This document shows positions 1-8,277 of a DNA stretch of 64,000 bases, piece by piece (positions within the stretch are counted from its first letter, which is position 1; every line of letters begins with the position of its first letter). Position numbers and translations under genes: made by a program. Under the pieces are notes generated by a model, which saw only the letters and a program-made list of their open reading frames with translations, made no database searches and had not been told where the DNA came from. This DNA comes from Hirschia sp964342355. GTDB lineage: Bacteria; Pseudomonadota; Alphaproteobacteria; Caulobacterales; Hyphomonadaceae. The stretch spans positions 18,835 through 82,834 of the forward strand of contig CAYFFG010000015.1 in assembly GCA_964342355.1 (NCBI GenBank). The letters run 5' to 3'.

Positions 1-402
1 GCTTTCGCCGGAGGCAAACAACGCCGCACAACACAGCCCCAGCGCACAGTGAATAATCAGCCAGACAAACCAGTGTCCGGCAAAGTGCAGGGCCAATGCG
101 CCAATGGTCGCTGAAGCGGCAAATAAGGCAAACGAGCGAATGTGCCCGATGCGCGCAATTTCAATCGGAGAAAACCGCGCGCCAATCAGAAAGCCGCCCG
201 CAAAAGCGGACGACACAGCCCCTAGGACGATATTGGAAACACCCTGACCGCGCAGTGTCAGCGCAACAACCACGGCGAGCGCCGCCATGGCTGTTTGAAG
301 CAAGGTCAGCGCTGTTACAATTGCAAGAACGTTACGATATCCGGAAAGACCATCGCTGGACGTCGCATAGTCGCCGCTCAGGGTGTCCTTCTTTGTCGTC
401 AT
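1..402 (-). CDS. MFS transporter, YcaD-like (partial, C-terminus beyond window)
   Basis: An open frame of 134 codons starts at the ATG at 402 and runs off the window edge. After a hydrophilic N-terminus of about 20 residues it shows a first membrane segment, a short loop with RGQG, then a second segment followed by IARIGHIRSF, the layout of YcaD-like major facilitator proteins at the cytoplasmic loop between helices 2 and 3. It begins inside the stop codon of the ectoine aspartokinase gene (ATGA overlap at 399-402), so it is very likely translated with the ectoine operon. Export or uptake of ectoine, a precursor amino acid or another solute is inference from context; no substrate can be read from the sequence. 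Confidence 0.75.
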   Translation of the reverse strand, partial: MTTKKDTLSGDYATSSDGLSGYRNVLAIVTALTLLQTAMAALAVVVALTLRGQGVSNIVLGAVSSAFAGGFLIGARFSPIEIARIGHIRSFALFAASATIGALALHFAGHWFVWLIIHCALGLCCAALFASGES

Positions 403-1841
403 GCAACAGCTTTTAAGCGATGTCCGTCGGCGTCAGATTTTTTTTCGATCAACGCTTTATGCAGAGCAATTGTGGCTGCGTCGAAGTTATCTTCGTCCAC
501 AATGATCTGGATATCTGTTTTACGTGTCACTTGCTGAACGCCCACCAGTCCGATGTTGCTTTCAGCTAAAGCAGAAAGCGCCGCAGCTGTCATGCCCGGA
601 CTGTCCAGATCTGCGCCGATAACAGAAACAATCGCAACTTTTCGGCGATTGATTGTCGCCGCCGGTAAGGCTGCTTCAATGGTCTCGATCGCCAGATTAA
701 GCGCTTTGCGTGTGCCATCGACATAGTGCGTGATGGTGTTGGCGTTTGAGCATTTGGAAATAATGCGGATGTTGTGGCGGGTTAGCGCATCCAGAATAGC
801 CGCGTCATATCCTTTTACGCCGACCATGTCCTGTTCGAAGATTTCCAGCGCATCCACACTTTTGATACCCGTGATGATTTCCGCGCGCGGTTTAGGCGGC
901 ATGAAGTCACCCTTGATGACCGTGCCATCGTCTTTGGGGTCGAACGTGTTTTTCACCCGCAAAGGAATGCCTGCCTGGCGTAAGATTTTCGCAGCGTTCG
1001 GATGAACAGCTTCCATCCCCATATTGGAAAGCTGGTCGGCGACATCGTAGTTGGTCGCGCCGATCTTACAAACCTTGTCTTCGCCAACCAGTTTTGGATC
1101 AGCGCTGGAAAGGTGGAATTCCTTGTGGATGATCGCTTCGCGCGCGCCAGTCAGGGATGAAAGGTGCGCAAAGGTCACTTCTGTATATCCGCGGTCATAT
1201 AGCTTCACCATGCCTTCAAGGCAGTTGGCGTATCCGGTGATGATCGGGATGGTTTTGGAAATGTCGATCTTGTCGAGCGCGTCTTTCATGCGTTCTTCTA
1301 AAGTGAGGTCGCGCTCATCACGCCAGCCGGTCAGATCAACGAAGACAGCGTTCACGCCGAGCGAGCGTAGGCGCAGGGCGGTGTTGTGCGCAGAATGCGC
1401 TTCGCCCAGACCCGCCAGCATTTCGCGCACAGTGGTCAAGTGTTCGTCGAGGCGGAACTGACCGAAAGAGCAAAGGCGGTTAAGGTCGATCAAACAATTG
1501 CGCACGCCTTCGATACGTTCGCGCACGAAGTCATCTGCGACTTTGCGATCGTTTTCATCGTCAAGCACTTCTTCATTGCGACGACGCATTTCCAGGCTGA
1601 GCTCTGTGAGCGCATCGCTCCACGCCCATTTATTCTGTGCGTCGGCAAATTGCCCGTAAACGCCGGGTTGGCCTGTTTTTTTATGTTCCAGAAGAAGGTT
1701 TGTGATCCCTGCATATGCAGAGACAACAAACATGCGATTGTAAAGGTTCTGGTCTTTGCGGTCGCCGATCAGCACATTGTCAAAGACAACGGGGGTGTTC
1801 GCGATCGACGTTCCGCCAATTTTTTCGACTGTGTGAGTCAT
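399..1841 (-). CDS. ask: Ectoine-cluster aspartate kinase (Ask_Ect)
   Basis: Phosphorylates L-aspartate to feed aspartate-semialdehyde into ectoine synthesis. The 480-residue protein has the N-terminal kinase motif EKIGGTSI at about residues 6-13 and two ACT-type regions in the last third (around SVIGADLDSPGMTAA and IGLVGVQQV). It is longer than the usual LysC and fits the dedicated Ask_Ect group, whose members are known for altered feedback control. It is the fourth gene of ectA-ectB-ectC-ask, 46 nt after ectC, and its TGA overlaps the ATG of the following transporter. A second kinase for lysine/threonine synthesis is expected elsewhere in the genome; none is in this window. Confidence 0.93.
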   Translation of the reverse strand: MTHTVEKIGGTSIANTPVVFDNVLIGDRKDQNLYNRMFVVSAYAGITNLLLEHKKTGQPGVYGQFADAQNKWAWSDALTELSLEMRRRNEEVLDDENDRKVADDFVRERIEGVRNCLIDLNRLCSFGQFRLDEHLTTVREMLAGLGEAHSAHNTALRLRSLGVNAVFVDLTGWRDERDLTLEERMKDALDKIDISKTIPIITGYANCLEGMVKLYDRGYTEVTFAHLSSLTGAREAIIHKEFHLSSADPKLVGEDKVCKIGATNYDVADQLSNMGMEAVHPNAAKILRQAGIPLRVKNTFDPKDDGTVIKGDFMPPKPRAEIITGIKSVDALEIFEQDMVGVKGYDAAILDALTRHNIRIISKCSNANTITHYVDGTRKALNLAIETIEAALPAATINRRKVAIVSVIGADLDSPGMTAAALSALAESNIGLVGVQQVTRKTDIQIIVDEDNFDAATIALHKALIEKKSDADGHRLKAVA

Positions 1842-1887
1842 CTAAATGTCTCGTTTGGTCTGGTGTTTTGAGGATAAACGCGAGGGG

Positions 1888-2286
1888 TTACGCGTTTTCC
1901 TCTGCTGGAGCGTATGCGCCGTCAGGTCCGTGTACTTCTGTGCCGGTGACCGGCGGATTGAAGACGCACGCCATTTTCATCGCGACGCCCTTGTCAGCGC
2001 GTAGGATGTGTTTGTCGTTTAGGTTCAGCGCATACATGATGCCCGGACGGATCTGGTGTGTTTCACCGGTCGCCAGGTCTTCAATTGAGCCTTCGCCCTC
2101 CATACAGAACACGCTTTCAAAGTGGTGTTTGTAATGCAGGTGCAGCTCAGCGCCTTCGTGGATCGTTGTGATGTGGAAGGAAAAGCCCATCTTGTCGTCT
2201 TTCAGGAGAAGGCGGACGGATGTCCAACCTTCTGCTGATACGCTGCGTTCTGACTTTTCAGCTTCCGCTAAGTCTCTGATGATCAT
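1888..2286 (-). CDS. ectC: L-ectoine synthase
   Basis: Cyclises N-gamma-acetyl-L-2,4-diaminobutyrate to ectoine in the cytoplasm. At 132 residues it matches the usual EctC length. The single cupin fold is visible: residues LHLHYKHHFESVFCMEGEG carry the His/Glu-rich metal-binding first motif, and PGIMYALNLNDKHILRA the second. It is third in the ectoine operon, 29 nt after ectB. A purine-rich AAGAGA about 7 nt before the ATG is the likely ribosome site. No ectD hydroxylase is in the window, so 5-hydroxyectoine production cannot be claimed. Confidence 0.96.
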   Translation of the reverse strand: MIIRDLAEAEKSERSVSAEGWTSVRLLLKDDKMGFSFHITTIHEGAELHLHYKHHFESVFCMEGEGSIEDLATGETHQIRPGIMYALNLNDKHILRADKGVAMKMACVFNPPVTGTEVHGPDGAYAPAEENA

Positions 2287-2315
2287 TGATCGTCTCTTTA
2301 ATTTGTCTTTGTGTT

Positions 2316-3611
2316 TTAAGCGGCTGCTTTGGCTGTTTTCGCGTCAATCGCGCTGACAGCTTCGGCCAGGATATCGAGGCCTTTGTTGAGCTGCTCTTGA
2401 GTGATGGTCAGCGGGCACAAAACCTTGACGACTTCATCGTTTGCGCCGCTGGTCTCGATGATCAGGCCATTGTCAAAACAACGTGCGCAGATGTCGCCTG
2501 CAAGGTCGCCATCTTTCATTTCGATACCGCGCATCATGCCGCGGCCTTTGACGCGATTAGCGATTGAAGCGGATGCGGTGATCTCTGAAAGGCGCTTCTT
2601 CAAGAGCTCGCCCTTTGCGCGAACTTCTGTTTCAAACTTATCGTCTGACCAGAAAAGCTCGATCGCCTTAGCGGCCGTCACGAATGCGTGGTTGTTGCCG
2701 CGGAATGTGCCGTTGTGCTCGCCTGGTTTCCACTGGTCCAGTTCAGGACGGATCAGGGTGAGAGCGAATGGAAGGCCCATTCCGGACAGTGATTTGGCCA
2801 GCGTGACAATGTCCGGTTTCACACCAGCTGTTTCAAAGCTGAAGAAACCGTCAGTACGGCCGATACCCGCCTGAATGTCATCAATAATAAACAGTGCGTC
2901 ATGTTTCTTGGCGATTGCTTCGATCTTTTTCAGCCACTCAGCGGAAGCAACGTTAAGTCCGCCTTCGCCTTGTGTGGTTTCAACGATAATCGCAGCTGGT
3001 TTATCCAGACCTGAAGAAGGGTCAGACAGTTTTGCGTCCAGCTGGCTAGCTGTGTCGATGTCGCGGCCAAAATAACCGTCATAAGGTTCGTGCGTCACAC
3101 CCGTCAGCGGAATGCCTGCGCCTGCGCGTTTCCCAGCGTTACCTGTGGCGGCCAGCGCGCCCAATGTCATGCCGTGGAATCCGTTGGTAAAGGCGATAAT
3201 GCCTGTGCGGCCCGTCACCTTGCGTGCGATTTTCATCGCGGATTCAACAGCGTTTGCGCCAGTTGGACCTGTAAACATCACACGGTGATTCATGCCGCGC
3301 GGTTTTAAGATATTGTTTTCAAACAGGTTGAGGAAGTTGGCTTTGGCCTCAGTGTGCATGTCCATTGAGTGCGTCAGCCCGTCGCTTGTGATGTAGTCAA
3401 CAAGCGCTTGTTTCAAAGCTTCCGGGTTGTGGCCGTAGTTCAGCGTGGAACAGCCAGCCAGAAAGTCGATGTACTCACGGCCGTCAGCTGCTGTGAGGAT
3501 AGCCCCTTTGGCCGTTTCAAAGCTTGTTGGAAACGCACGGCAGTAGCTGCGGACTTCGGATTCACGGCGTTTGTAAATTGGGTCGATGTTGTCAGTCTTG
3601 TCGAACGGCAT
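2316..3611 (-). CDS. ectB: Diaminobutyrate-2-oxoglutarate aminotransferase
   Basis: Class III PLP aminotransferase that converts L-aspartate-4-semialdehyde and glutamate to L-2,4-diaminobutyrate, the first committed step of ectoine synthesis. Key features are the glycine-rich phosphate-binding stretch GPTGANAVESA, the FIIDDIQAGIGRTG-like segment (here IGRTDG) with the cofactor Asp, and the Schiff-base lysine in TLAKSLSG, about residue 273. An AAGGAG sits only 1 nt before the ATG at 3620 but 10 nt before the in-frame ATG at 3611 (MPFDKTDN), so 3611 is preferred. Follows ectA by about 60 nt in the same operon. Confidence 0.95.
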   Translation of the reverse strand: MPFDKTDNIDPIYKRRESEVRSYCRAFPTSFETAKGAILTAADGREYIDFLAGCSTLNYGHNPEALKQALVDYITSDGLTHSMDMHTEAKANFLNLFENNILKPRGMNHRVMFTGPTGANAVESAMKIARKVTGRTGIIAFTNGFHGMTLGALAATGNAGKRAGAGIPLTGVTHEPYDGYFGRDIDTASQLDAKLSDPSSGLDKPAAIIVETTQGEGGLNVASAEWLKKIEAIAKKHDALFIIDDIQAGIGRTDGFFSFETAGVKPDIVTLAKSLSGMGLPFALTLIRPELDQWKPGEHNGTFRGNNHAFVTAAKAIELFWSDDKFETEVRAKGELLKKRLSEITASASIANRVKGRGMMRGIEMKDGDLAGDICARCFDNGLIIETSGANDEVVKVLCPLTITQEQLNKGLDILAEAVSAIDAKTAKAAA

Positions 3612-3677
3612 GGTGTTCATGCTCCTTTAGAGATGACTTTTAATAAGCAAAGCGGGGGTGAAGATTTAAAAGACGCG

Positions 3678-4223
3678 TCAGCTGTCACTGCCGGGCCGAA
3701 CAAACGGACCGATTGTGACCAAGATCTCGCTTTCATGGTTTCCCTTGAAGTGAACGTCTTTATCGAAGTGCGGCGCAGAATTTAGCGGCGCGTTGAGCGT
3801 TTTTGCGACCCGCTCAAACAAGGCCCAGGACGCTTTATTGTCCGGGGTGATGGTCGTTTTGAGATACCTCACATCTTTACAGATGGGACGGGCGAAAATC
3901 TCCGTCAGCATCCTTTGCGGCAGTTTGCGACCACGCGCAGTTTCGCGCACGGCTACCTGCCAGAGGAAATAAACGTCCGGTTGATCCGGTGGGATATAAC
4001 CGGAAACCCAGGCGTCTGCGCGATCATGTGTTTTGACGATGGCGCATGTTTGCGAAAAATCACTGCATTGCAGAAGGTTTGCGTAAAGCGAGTTCTGGTC
4101 CAGAGGCGGGCAGGCTGCGATGAGGTCGTGCACGCATGCGCCATCGGCAGCATGCGGACGTTTGATACTATCGTCCGGATCGTCCGTCTGTTCTGATTCA
4201 GCTGTCATCATTGTTGTTTGCAT
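3678..4223 (-). CDS. ectA: L-2,4-diaminobutyric acid acetyltransferase
   Basis: GNAT-fold enzyme that transfers acetyl from acetyl-CoA to diaminobutyrate, second step of ectoine synthesis. The acetyl-CoA pyrophosphate loop is visible as VRETARGRKLPQRML, and the downstream TTITPDNKASWALFERVA is the typical fourth GNAT motif of EctA. The 181-residue length is normal. It is the promoter-proximal gene of the ectoine operon and lies about 40 nt after the predicted transcription start. In-frame ATGs also occur at codons 5 and 6; none has a strong ribosome site, so the exact start is uncertain by up to five codons. Confidence 0.95.
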   Translation of the reverse strand: MQTTMMTAESEQTDDPDDSIKRPHAADGACVHDLIAACPPLDQNSLYANLLQCSDFSQTCAIVKTHDRADAWVSGYIPPDQPDVYFLWQVAVRETARGRKLPQRMLTEIFARPICKDVRYLKTTITPDNKASWALFERVAKTLNAPLNSAPHFDKDVHFKGNHESEILVTIGPFVRPGSDS

Positions 4224-4249
4224 TTTAAAACGCTGCTGAGTCCTGTCTC

Positions 4250-4297
4250 ACTAAATAGTTTGATGATCTATATAATGGGATTGCTAAATATTAGCAA
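4250..4297 (-). promoter_or_regulatory. Predicted ectA promoter with palindromic operator
   Basis: On the minus strand TTGCTA (4297-4292) is followed after 17 nt by TATATA (4274-4269), each matching the sigma-70 hexamers at 4 of 6 positions. A perfect inverted repeat TTGCTAA-ATA-TTAGCAA occupies 4281-4297, covering the -35 element and most of the spacer. A second AT-rich inverted element ACTAAATAGT lies at 4250-4259, just past the predicted start. Both are plausible operators for the divergent MarR protein. On the plus strand TATAAT (4271-4276) overlaps the same -10 and could serve marR, but no good plus-strand -35 is seen. Confidence 0.6.
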
Positions 4298-4511
4298 CCA
4301 CCTGCTCATTAACTGATCGAAAGGCTCCAAAACTGCCCTGATCATAGGCGAAAGGGTTTATTTCATAAGGCTTTTCCAAAGTGTCAAAAGTTAAATATTT
4401 TGATTGAAAAACGAATATCTCGCAGAAAAGTTCCATCTGCTTCATCAATTCGATTCGACCAGATACTGACGGCGCGCTATGAGGCTCGTTCGGTGACTTG
4501 GGTAAAAGGTT

Positions 4512-5027
4512 GTGACCAATATGGCGATTACTGCAGATGATCAGGCAGAGATGGCGCTTGTCGCATTGCGACGCATTCTGAAAGCAACAGATGCGAACGT
4601 AAAAGAATTGGCGTCCAAGTCCGGCCTTAACGCATCGCAGCTATTGGTCCTGCAATTGCTCAAAACACGCGGTGAGACACTGACGGGCGATCTTGCGCGC
4701 GCTGTCGACCTTAAGCAGGCGACTATCTCTATCTTGCTGGACAAGCTTCAGGACGCAGGGATGGTGGAGCGCCAGCGCGGTGACAGCGATCGGCGTAAAG
4801 TGTGGGTGCGTATCACTCAGCTTGGCGCAGAAGCGCTGAAGGGCGCGCCAGATATGCTGCAAACCACCTTCCGCGACCGGTTTCGTTTGTTGGCGGAATG
4901 GGAGCAGAGTTTTCTGATTTCGGCTTTATTGCGCATTGTGTCCTTGATGGACGCGGAGCGCATTGACGCTTCGCCTGTGCTTGCTGTTGGCGAGGTGACG
5001 GACGTGCCGGGCGATCCTGCGACGTAA
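4512..5027 (+). CDS. MarR-family regulator, probable EctR-type repressor of ectoine operon
   Basis: Winged-helix DNA-binding protein of 171 residues. The HTH lies around residues 52-75 (LTGDLARAVDLKQATISILL) and the wing contains RQRGDSDRRKVWV, the classic MarR beta-hairpin with its basic pair. It is transcribed away from ectA; MarR proteins called EctR are known to repress ectABC-ask operons in methylotrophs, and the arrangement here is the same. The GTG at 4512 starts the longest frame; an AAAGG at 4505-4509 is close to it, and an ATG at 4521 is an alternative. Family confidence is high; the ectoine role is inferred from position and the palindrome over the ectA promoter. Confidence 0.88.
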   Translation: MTNMAITADDQAEMALVALRRILKATDANVKELASKSGLNASQLLVLQLLKTRGETLTGDLARAVDLKQATISILLDKLQDAGMVERQRGDSDRRKVWVRITQLGAEALKGAPDMLQTTFRDRFRLLAEWEQSFLISALLRIVSLMDAERIDASPVLAVGEVTDVPGDPAT

Positions 5028-5510
5028 AAGCGCCTTTAAGTAATGGCGTCACGGAGCTATTCCGAGGGGCGCGAACTTTGATTTTTCGAATCACTTTAGC
5101 CTTTTAAAGGTGGGCCTGGGCGGGCAAGTGTGCCAAAATGGTGCGGTATTCGTTACGGCTATCGTTGCAAAATAAACAAAAGTTAAGATAAACCGCCGCG
5201 TCTAAGCCTCCGACACTAAAAAGATGGCTGGAAGTGAGCGTACTTTTGGCATTTTCGATATTTGCTGAAACCTTTTCAGTCGTCAGTTTACTTGTTCATT
5301 CAAATTTTCCCGTGGTTGGAGAAAAAAAGAACTAACAGATTGCAAATATAGTTGGATGATTTATTTATAGCGAGACCCAAATGGGGCGGGGCGAACTGAG
5401 GGACAATTTTGTGGTTCGTAGCCGGGGACAATCGTCGAATTCGTTCGATGGAATTATTGCCTGAAGCCATTTAGGGACGTTGGCGCGGAATTTGCCTGTC
5501 AGGAGTCATC
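5028..5510. other. Intergenic region, no gene seen
   Basis: 483 bp between the MarR gene and the sugar transferase with no credible coding frame. It is AT-rich in the middle (5160-5370). A loose TTGCAA/TATTTA pair around 5340-5365 could be a plus-strand promoter for the next gene, giving a leader of roughly 140 nt. The octamer GGGACAAT is present twice (5400-5430), meaning unknown. No terminator hairpin was found directly after marR. Confidence 0.3.
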
Positions 5511-6239
5511 TTGATTGGTGAACGGGAAATTAAGGCTGTGAAACACAATACGATTCTCGATAATGGGCTCTTTGATGTCTTTTCCGGATTTCGACATGGT
5601 CAGTCGAACTGGTCAAAACCTCGTTTAAGCCTTGGCAAGCGTGTGATGGATATCGTTCTCAGCATCAGCATGTTGATTGCGCTGTTCCCGCTTTACACGA
5701 TGATTGCCATTCTTATTAAAATGCATGACGGCGGCACGGTGTTTTTCAAGCAACGTCGTATTGGCGTCGATGGCCAGGAATTTTACTGCTACAAATTCCG
5801 CACAATGGTCGCAAATGCTGAGGACAGGCTTGCAGCTGTGCTTGCAAACGACCCGGTAGCCGCTGAAGAGTGGCGCCAGTTTAAAAAGCTGAAGAATGAC
5901 CCGCGTGTCACAAGCCTTGGTCGTTTTATCCGCAAAACCAGCCTTGATGAGCTGCCTCAGCTGATCAACATTCTGCGTGGTGAAATGTCTGTCATCGGTC
6001 CGCGAACGATTACGCGCGCTGAAGCGCCAGATTATGGTTCGCCAGCAGATTTTTCGGTTTATTGCTCTGTGCGCCCTGGCGTTCTCGGTCTTTGGCAAAT
6101 TTCTGGTCGCAGCGACACTGGCTTTGATCGCCGTGTGAAGCTGGATGTTAAATATGTCCGTGAGTGGTCCTTGATGGCTGATATCGCGATCCTGTTCAAA
6201 TCAGTGCCTGCGGTTCTGTTTGGTAAGGGCGCGTACTAA
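5511..6239 (+). CDS. Membrane-anchored sugar-phosphate transferase (polyprenyl-phosphate, PGT)
   Basis: Bacterial sugar transferase of 242 residues that moves a hexose-1-phosphate from a nucleotide sugar to undecaprenyl phosphate, starting exopolysaccharide repeat-unit synthesis at the inner membrane. One hydrophobic segment spans about residues 46-69; then come KFRTM (95-99), the Asp-Glu catalytic pair in RKTSLDELPQL (D146, E147) and the VIGPR motif (161-165), all hallmarks of the small monotopic PGT family (ExoY, PssY/HfsE). AGGAG at 5501-5505 with a 5-nt gap supports the rare TTG start at 5511. The exact sugar cannot be told. A strong terminator follows. Confidence 0.92.
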   Translation: MIGEREIKAVKHNTILDNGLFDVFSGFRHGQSNWSKPRLSLGKRVMDIVLSISMLIALFPLYTMIAILIKMHDGGTVFFKQRRIGVDGQEFYCYKFRTMVANAEDRLAAVLANDPVAAEEWRQFKKLKNDPRVTSLGRFIRKTSLDELPQLINILRGEMSVIGPRTITRAEAPDYGSPADFSVYCSVRPGVLGLWQISGRSDTGFDRRVKLDVKYVREWSLMADIAILFKSVPAVLFGKGAY

Positions 6240-6305
6240 GCTTCGCAAACAAGCCTGACCTATCCCGTTCACAGTCACACACGGGTCGGCTTTCCTAGCG
6301 CATAC

Positions 6306-6350
6306 AAAAAAAACGCTCACCTTCCGGATGAAGGTGAGCGTTTTTCTTTC
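6306..6350. terminator. Bidirectional intrinsic terminator
   Basis: Perfect 14-bp stem: AAACGCTCACCTTC (6311-6324), loop CGGAT, GAAGGTGAGCGTTT (6330-6343), flanked by an A-tract on the left and a T-tract on the right. It can stop the sugar transferase message on the plus strand and the small membrane-protein message on the minus strand. Confidence 0.9.
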
Positions 6351-6382
6351 GGGGGACTTCCGGGGAGGGAAAGGAAACTTCG

Positions 6383-6577
6383 TTAGTTGAATAAGCCTAT
6401 GAATAGATAAGCGACGCCAGCCCAGAAACTGCCGCAGAAGACCAACACGAATAGTGTGGTTTTCCAGGCTGGCCATTTTTCATCGCCATACTCTGTCGTT
6501 TCAATTGGAGCTGTGCGCTCTGGCGAAAATGCCAGAACTTGTGCTTTGTCGATTTGAGATTGTGCGTAAGCGCTCAT
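6383..6577 (-). CDS. Small hypothetical membrane protein
   Basis: 64 residues from the ATG at 6577 (MSAYAQSQID). The N-terminal half is hydrophilic and carries EYGDEKWPAWK; the last 25 residues form one strongly hydrophobic helix ending in GLFN. A GAGAGG lies about 11 nt upstream of this ATG; a GTG at 6589 extends the frame by four codons and is less likely. It sits between two exopolysaccharide genes and has its own terminator. I do not recognise the family. Predicted topology is an inner-membrane tail-anchored protein; a role with the polysaccharide genes is only a guess from position. Confidence 0.6.
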   Translation of the reverse strand: MSAYAQSQIDKAQVLAFSPERTAPIETTEYGDEKWPAWKTTLFVLVFCGSFWAGVAYLFIGLFN

Positions 6578-6724
6578 GGTGCAGCCCACCTCTCAACATT
6601 GATCCTCGGATAAGACCTTAGGCGGGTACGCACAAATAACTTGTTAATTTAAAAGGTAAGATTTTACCGAACGTCCTCACCGCGTCGTGAAGAGAGGGGG
6701 CCAGTTTCGCCTAAAGGCGTCGGT

Positions 6725-7771
6725 TTAGCTCTTAGAAAGGCGTTTATTGATTTCGCTGAACAACAGCGTGCCCAGCTTAAAAGCGTTGCCAGGAGACGTC
6801 AGGAAACAACCAACGAAGCTGACAACATTCTTGGTTTTTACCGCATCAATCATTCTTGCCCAACGATACCGGACTGACGTGTTAGAGCGACTTTTGCGCA
6901 GGAGGCGTCGTTCAAAACTGTCGGTTCCAGGTAAACGCGTAAGCGCAATTGTGCTTTTATACAGCCGTTCAAGTTCGCGGTGTCCGTGGCGTGCGCTTAA
7001 CGAATCGCGTCGGCGAACGGCGACATATCCTTTTGGCGATGTCAGGACAGCGGATGTGCGCAGCGCCAGGATGCGTGCGTAAAGGTCATAGTCTTCGCCA
7101 AGTCGCATACGCTCATCATAAGACAGCTTGTGCTTTGACAGGATGGATGTGCGGATGATCGGCTTCAAGAAGCCTAACTCACGTTGCTTGCGGTCCGGGT
7201 TGGGAATATTGCCGTCGACGAACATGGCCAGCGACACTTCCGTGCGGTGTTCGCTCTTGTCCGGATACCACATATTGTCGCGCGGGCCGTCGATATCATC
7301 CTGCATGACAAGCCACAAATCATCAGCGACAAAATCATAGCCTTCTTCGGCCACGTCCAGCAAAGCGCGAATACGGCCATCATCCATGAAATCGTCTGAA
7401 TCAAGAACCGTGAACCAATCGGTATGCAAGAGCGAGAGCGCGCGGTTACGCGCAGCAGATGGGCCTTGATTGACGTTCTGGCGGACAACGAGCAGGCGCT
7501 CAGTCGGATCGTCAAAATCCCGCGCAGTCATAAATGTCGTGTCAGGGGAGGCGTCATCAACTACGACCACCTGCGCCACATCAGGTTGGGCAAGCGCTGA
7601 TGCAATCGCGCGCTCAATCGTGTCTTCTGCATTGTAAGCGGCAATGATCACGCCGACAGTGTTTTTGCGCTCGGGTTCATTTGCTGAGACCACATCAGGC
7701 ATATTTCCAGCCTGCTGCTGGTTCAGCTTGTCAGCTGAAACTGTATCTGGATCATGCCGCACAAGAGACAT
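6725..7771 (-). CDS. Glycosyltransferase family 2
   Basis: GT-A fold sugar transferase. After a short polar N-terminus it reads VGVIIAAYNAEDTIERAI, VVVDDASPD, RNVNQGPSAARNRA-like (here QNVNQGPSAARNRAL) and the metal-binding FTVLDSDDFMD, the ordered nucleotide-sugar motifs of family 2. The C-terminal third is basic and lacks obvious membrane helices, so it is a cytoplasmic, non-processive enzyme. The longest frame begins at a GTG at 7810; the ATG at 7771 (MSLVRHDPD) is taken here, with neither having a strong ribosome site. It probably adds a sugar in the exopolysaccharide pathway served by the neighbours; donor and acceptor are unknown. Confidence 0.88.
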   Translation of the reverse strand: MSLVRHDPDTVSADKLNQQQAGNMPDVVSANEPERKNTVGVIIAAYNAEDTIERAIASALAQPDVAQVVVVDDASPDTTFMTARDFDDPTERLLVVRQNVNQGPSAARNRALSLLHTDWFTVLDSDDFMDDGRIRALLDVAEEGYDFVADDLWLVMQDDIDGPRDNMWYPDKSEHRTEVSLAMFVDGNIPNPDRKQRELGFLKPIIRTSILSKHKLSYDERMRLGEDYDLYARILALRTSAVLTSPKGYVAVRRRDSLSARHGHRELERLYKSTIALTRLPGTDSFERRLLRKSRSNTSVRYRWARMIDAVKTKNVVSFVGCFLTSPGNAFKLGTLLFSEINKRLSKS

Positions 7772-8065
7772 TTGACGCCCCAACTCCCGATATCCACCTC
7801 GTCTAGCCACATGTTTGTGTTCTAGAACGGAATAGGTGTTTCCCTTTTAAGGGTAACAGAGCGAAATTCACGCCAGATCAGCCGCTAATGATAACCGCAT
7901 TTGCGCAATCATTCCGCTTCCCCCTCAAGACCGCACAATACACGCCTAAATCATAAATTTAAAGTAATCGGTTTGATGGGCATGGAGGAAAACATGTGCG
8001 CGTCATCAAAGGATTGAGACGATCGTCTATGTGAATTGAGAAACAAATTTTACTGAAAAACTGAA

Positions 8066-8139
8066 TGGAGCGGGTACACGGAATCGAACCGAGATCCTCA
8101 GCTTGGAAGGCTGCTGCACTACCGTTGTGCTATACCCGC
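8066..8139 (-). tRNA. tRNA-Gly (anticodon TCC)
   Basis: Reading the minus strand, the acceptor stem GCGGGTA/TACCCGC, D-loop AACGGTA, anticodon stem-loop CAGC-CTTCCAA-GCTG, and T-arm GGTTCGATTCC are all in place. The anticodon is TCC and the 3' CCA is encoded (8066-8068). It stands alone between two exopolysaccharide genes. Confidence 0.96.
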
Positions 8140-8203
8140 AGATTCAGGAAGAGGGTTGATACCGATTTCTGGCGCATTCGTCCAGCGCTGTCGTGCAAAA
8201 AAT

Positions 8204-8254
8204 AAAACACCGGCCCACAAGATCTTCAAAGATCAAACAGACCGGTGTTTTTAA
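8204..8254 (-). terminator. Terminator after the polysaccharide export gene
   Basis: AAAACACCGG (8204-8213) pairs with CCGGTGTTTT (8242-8251); the 28-nt loop contains a smaller GATCTT/AAGATC hairpin, giving a branched structure with T-runs. It lies 24 nt past the stop of the Wza-like gene on the minus strand. Confidence 0.7.
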
Positions 8255-8277
8255 AAAGAATTCTGTCTGGCGGTCGA

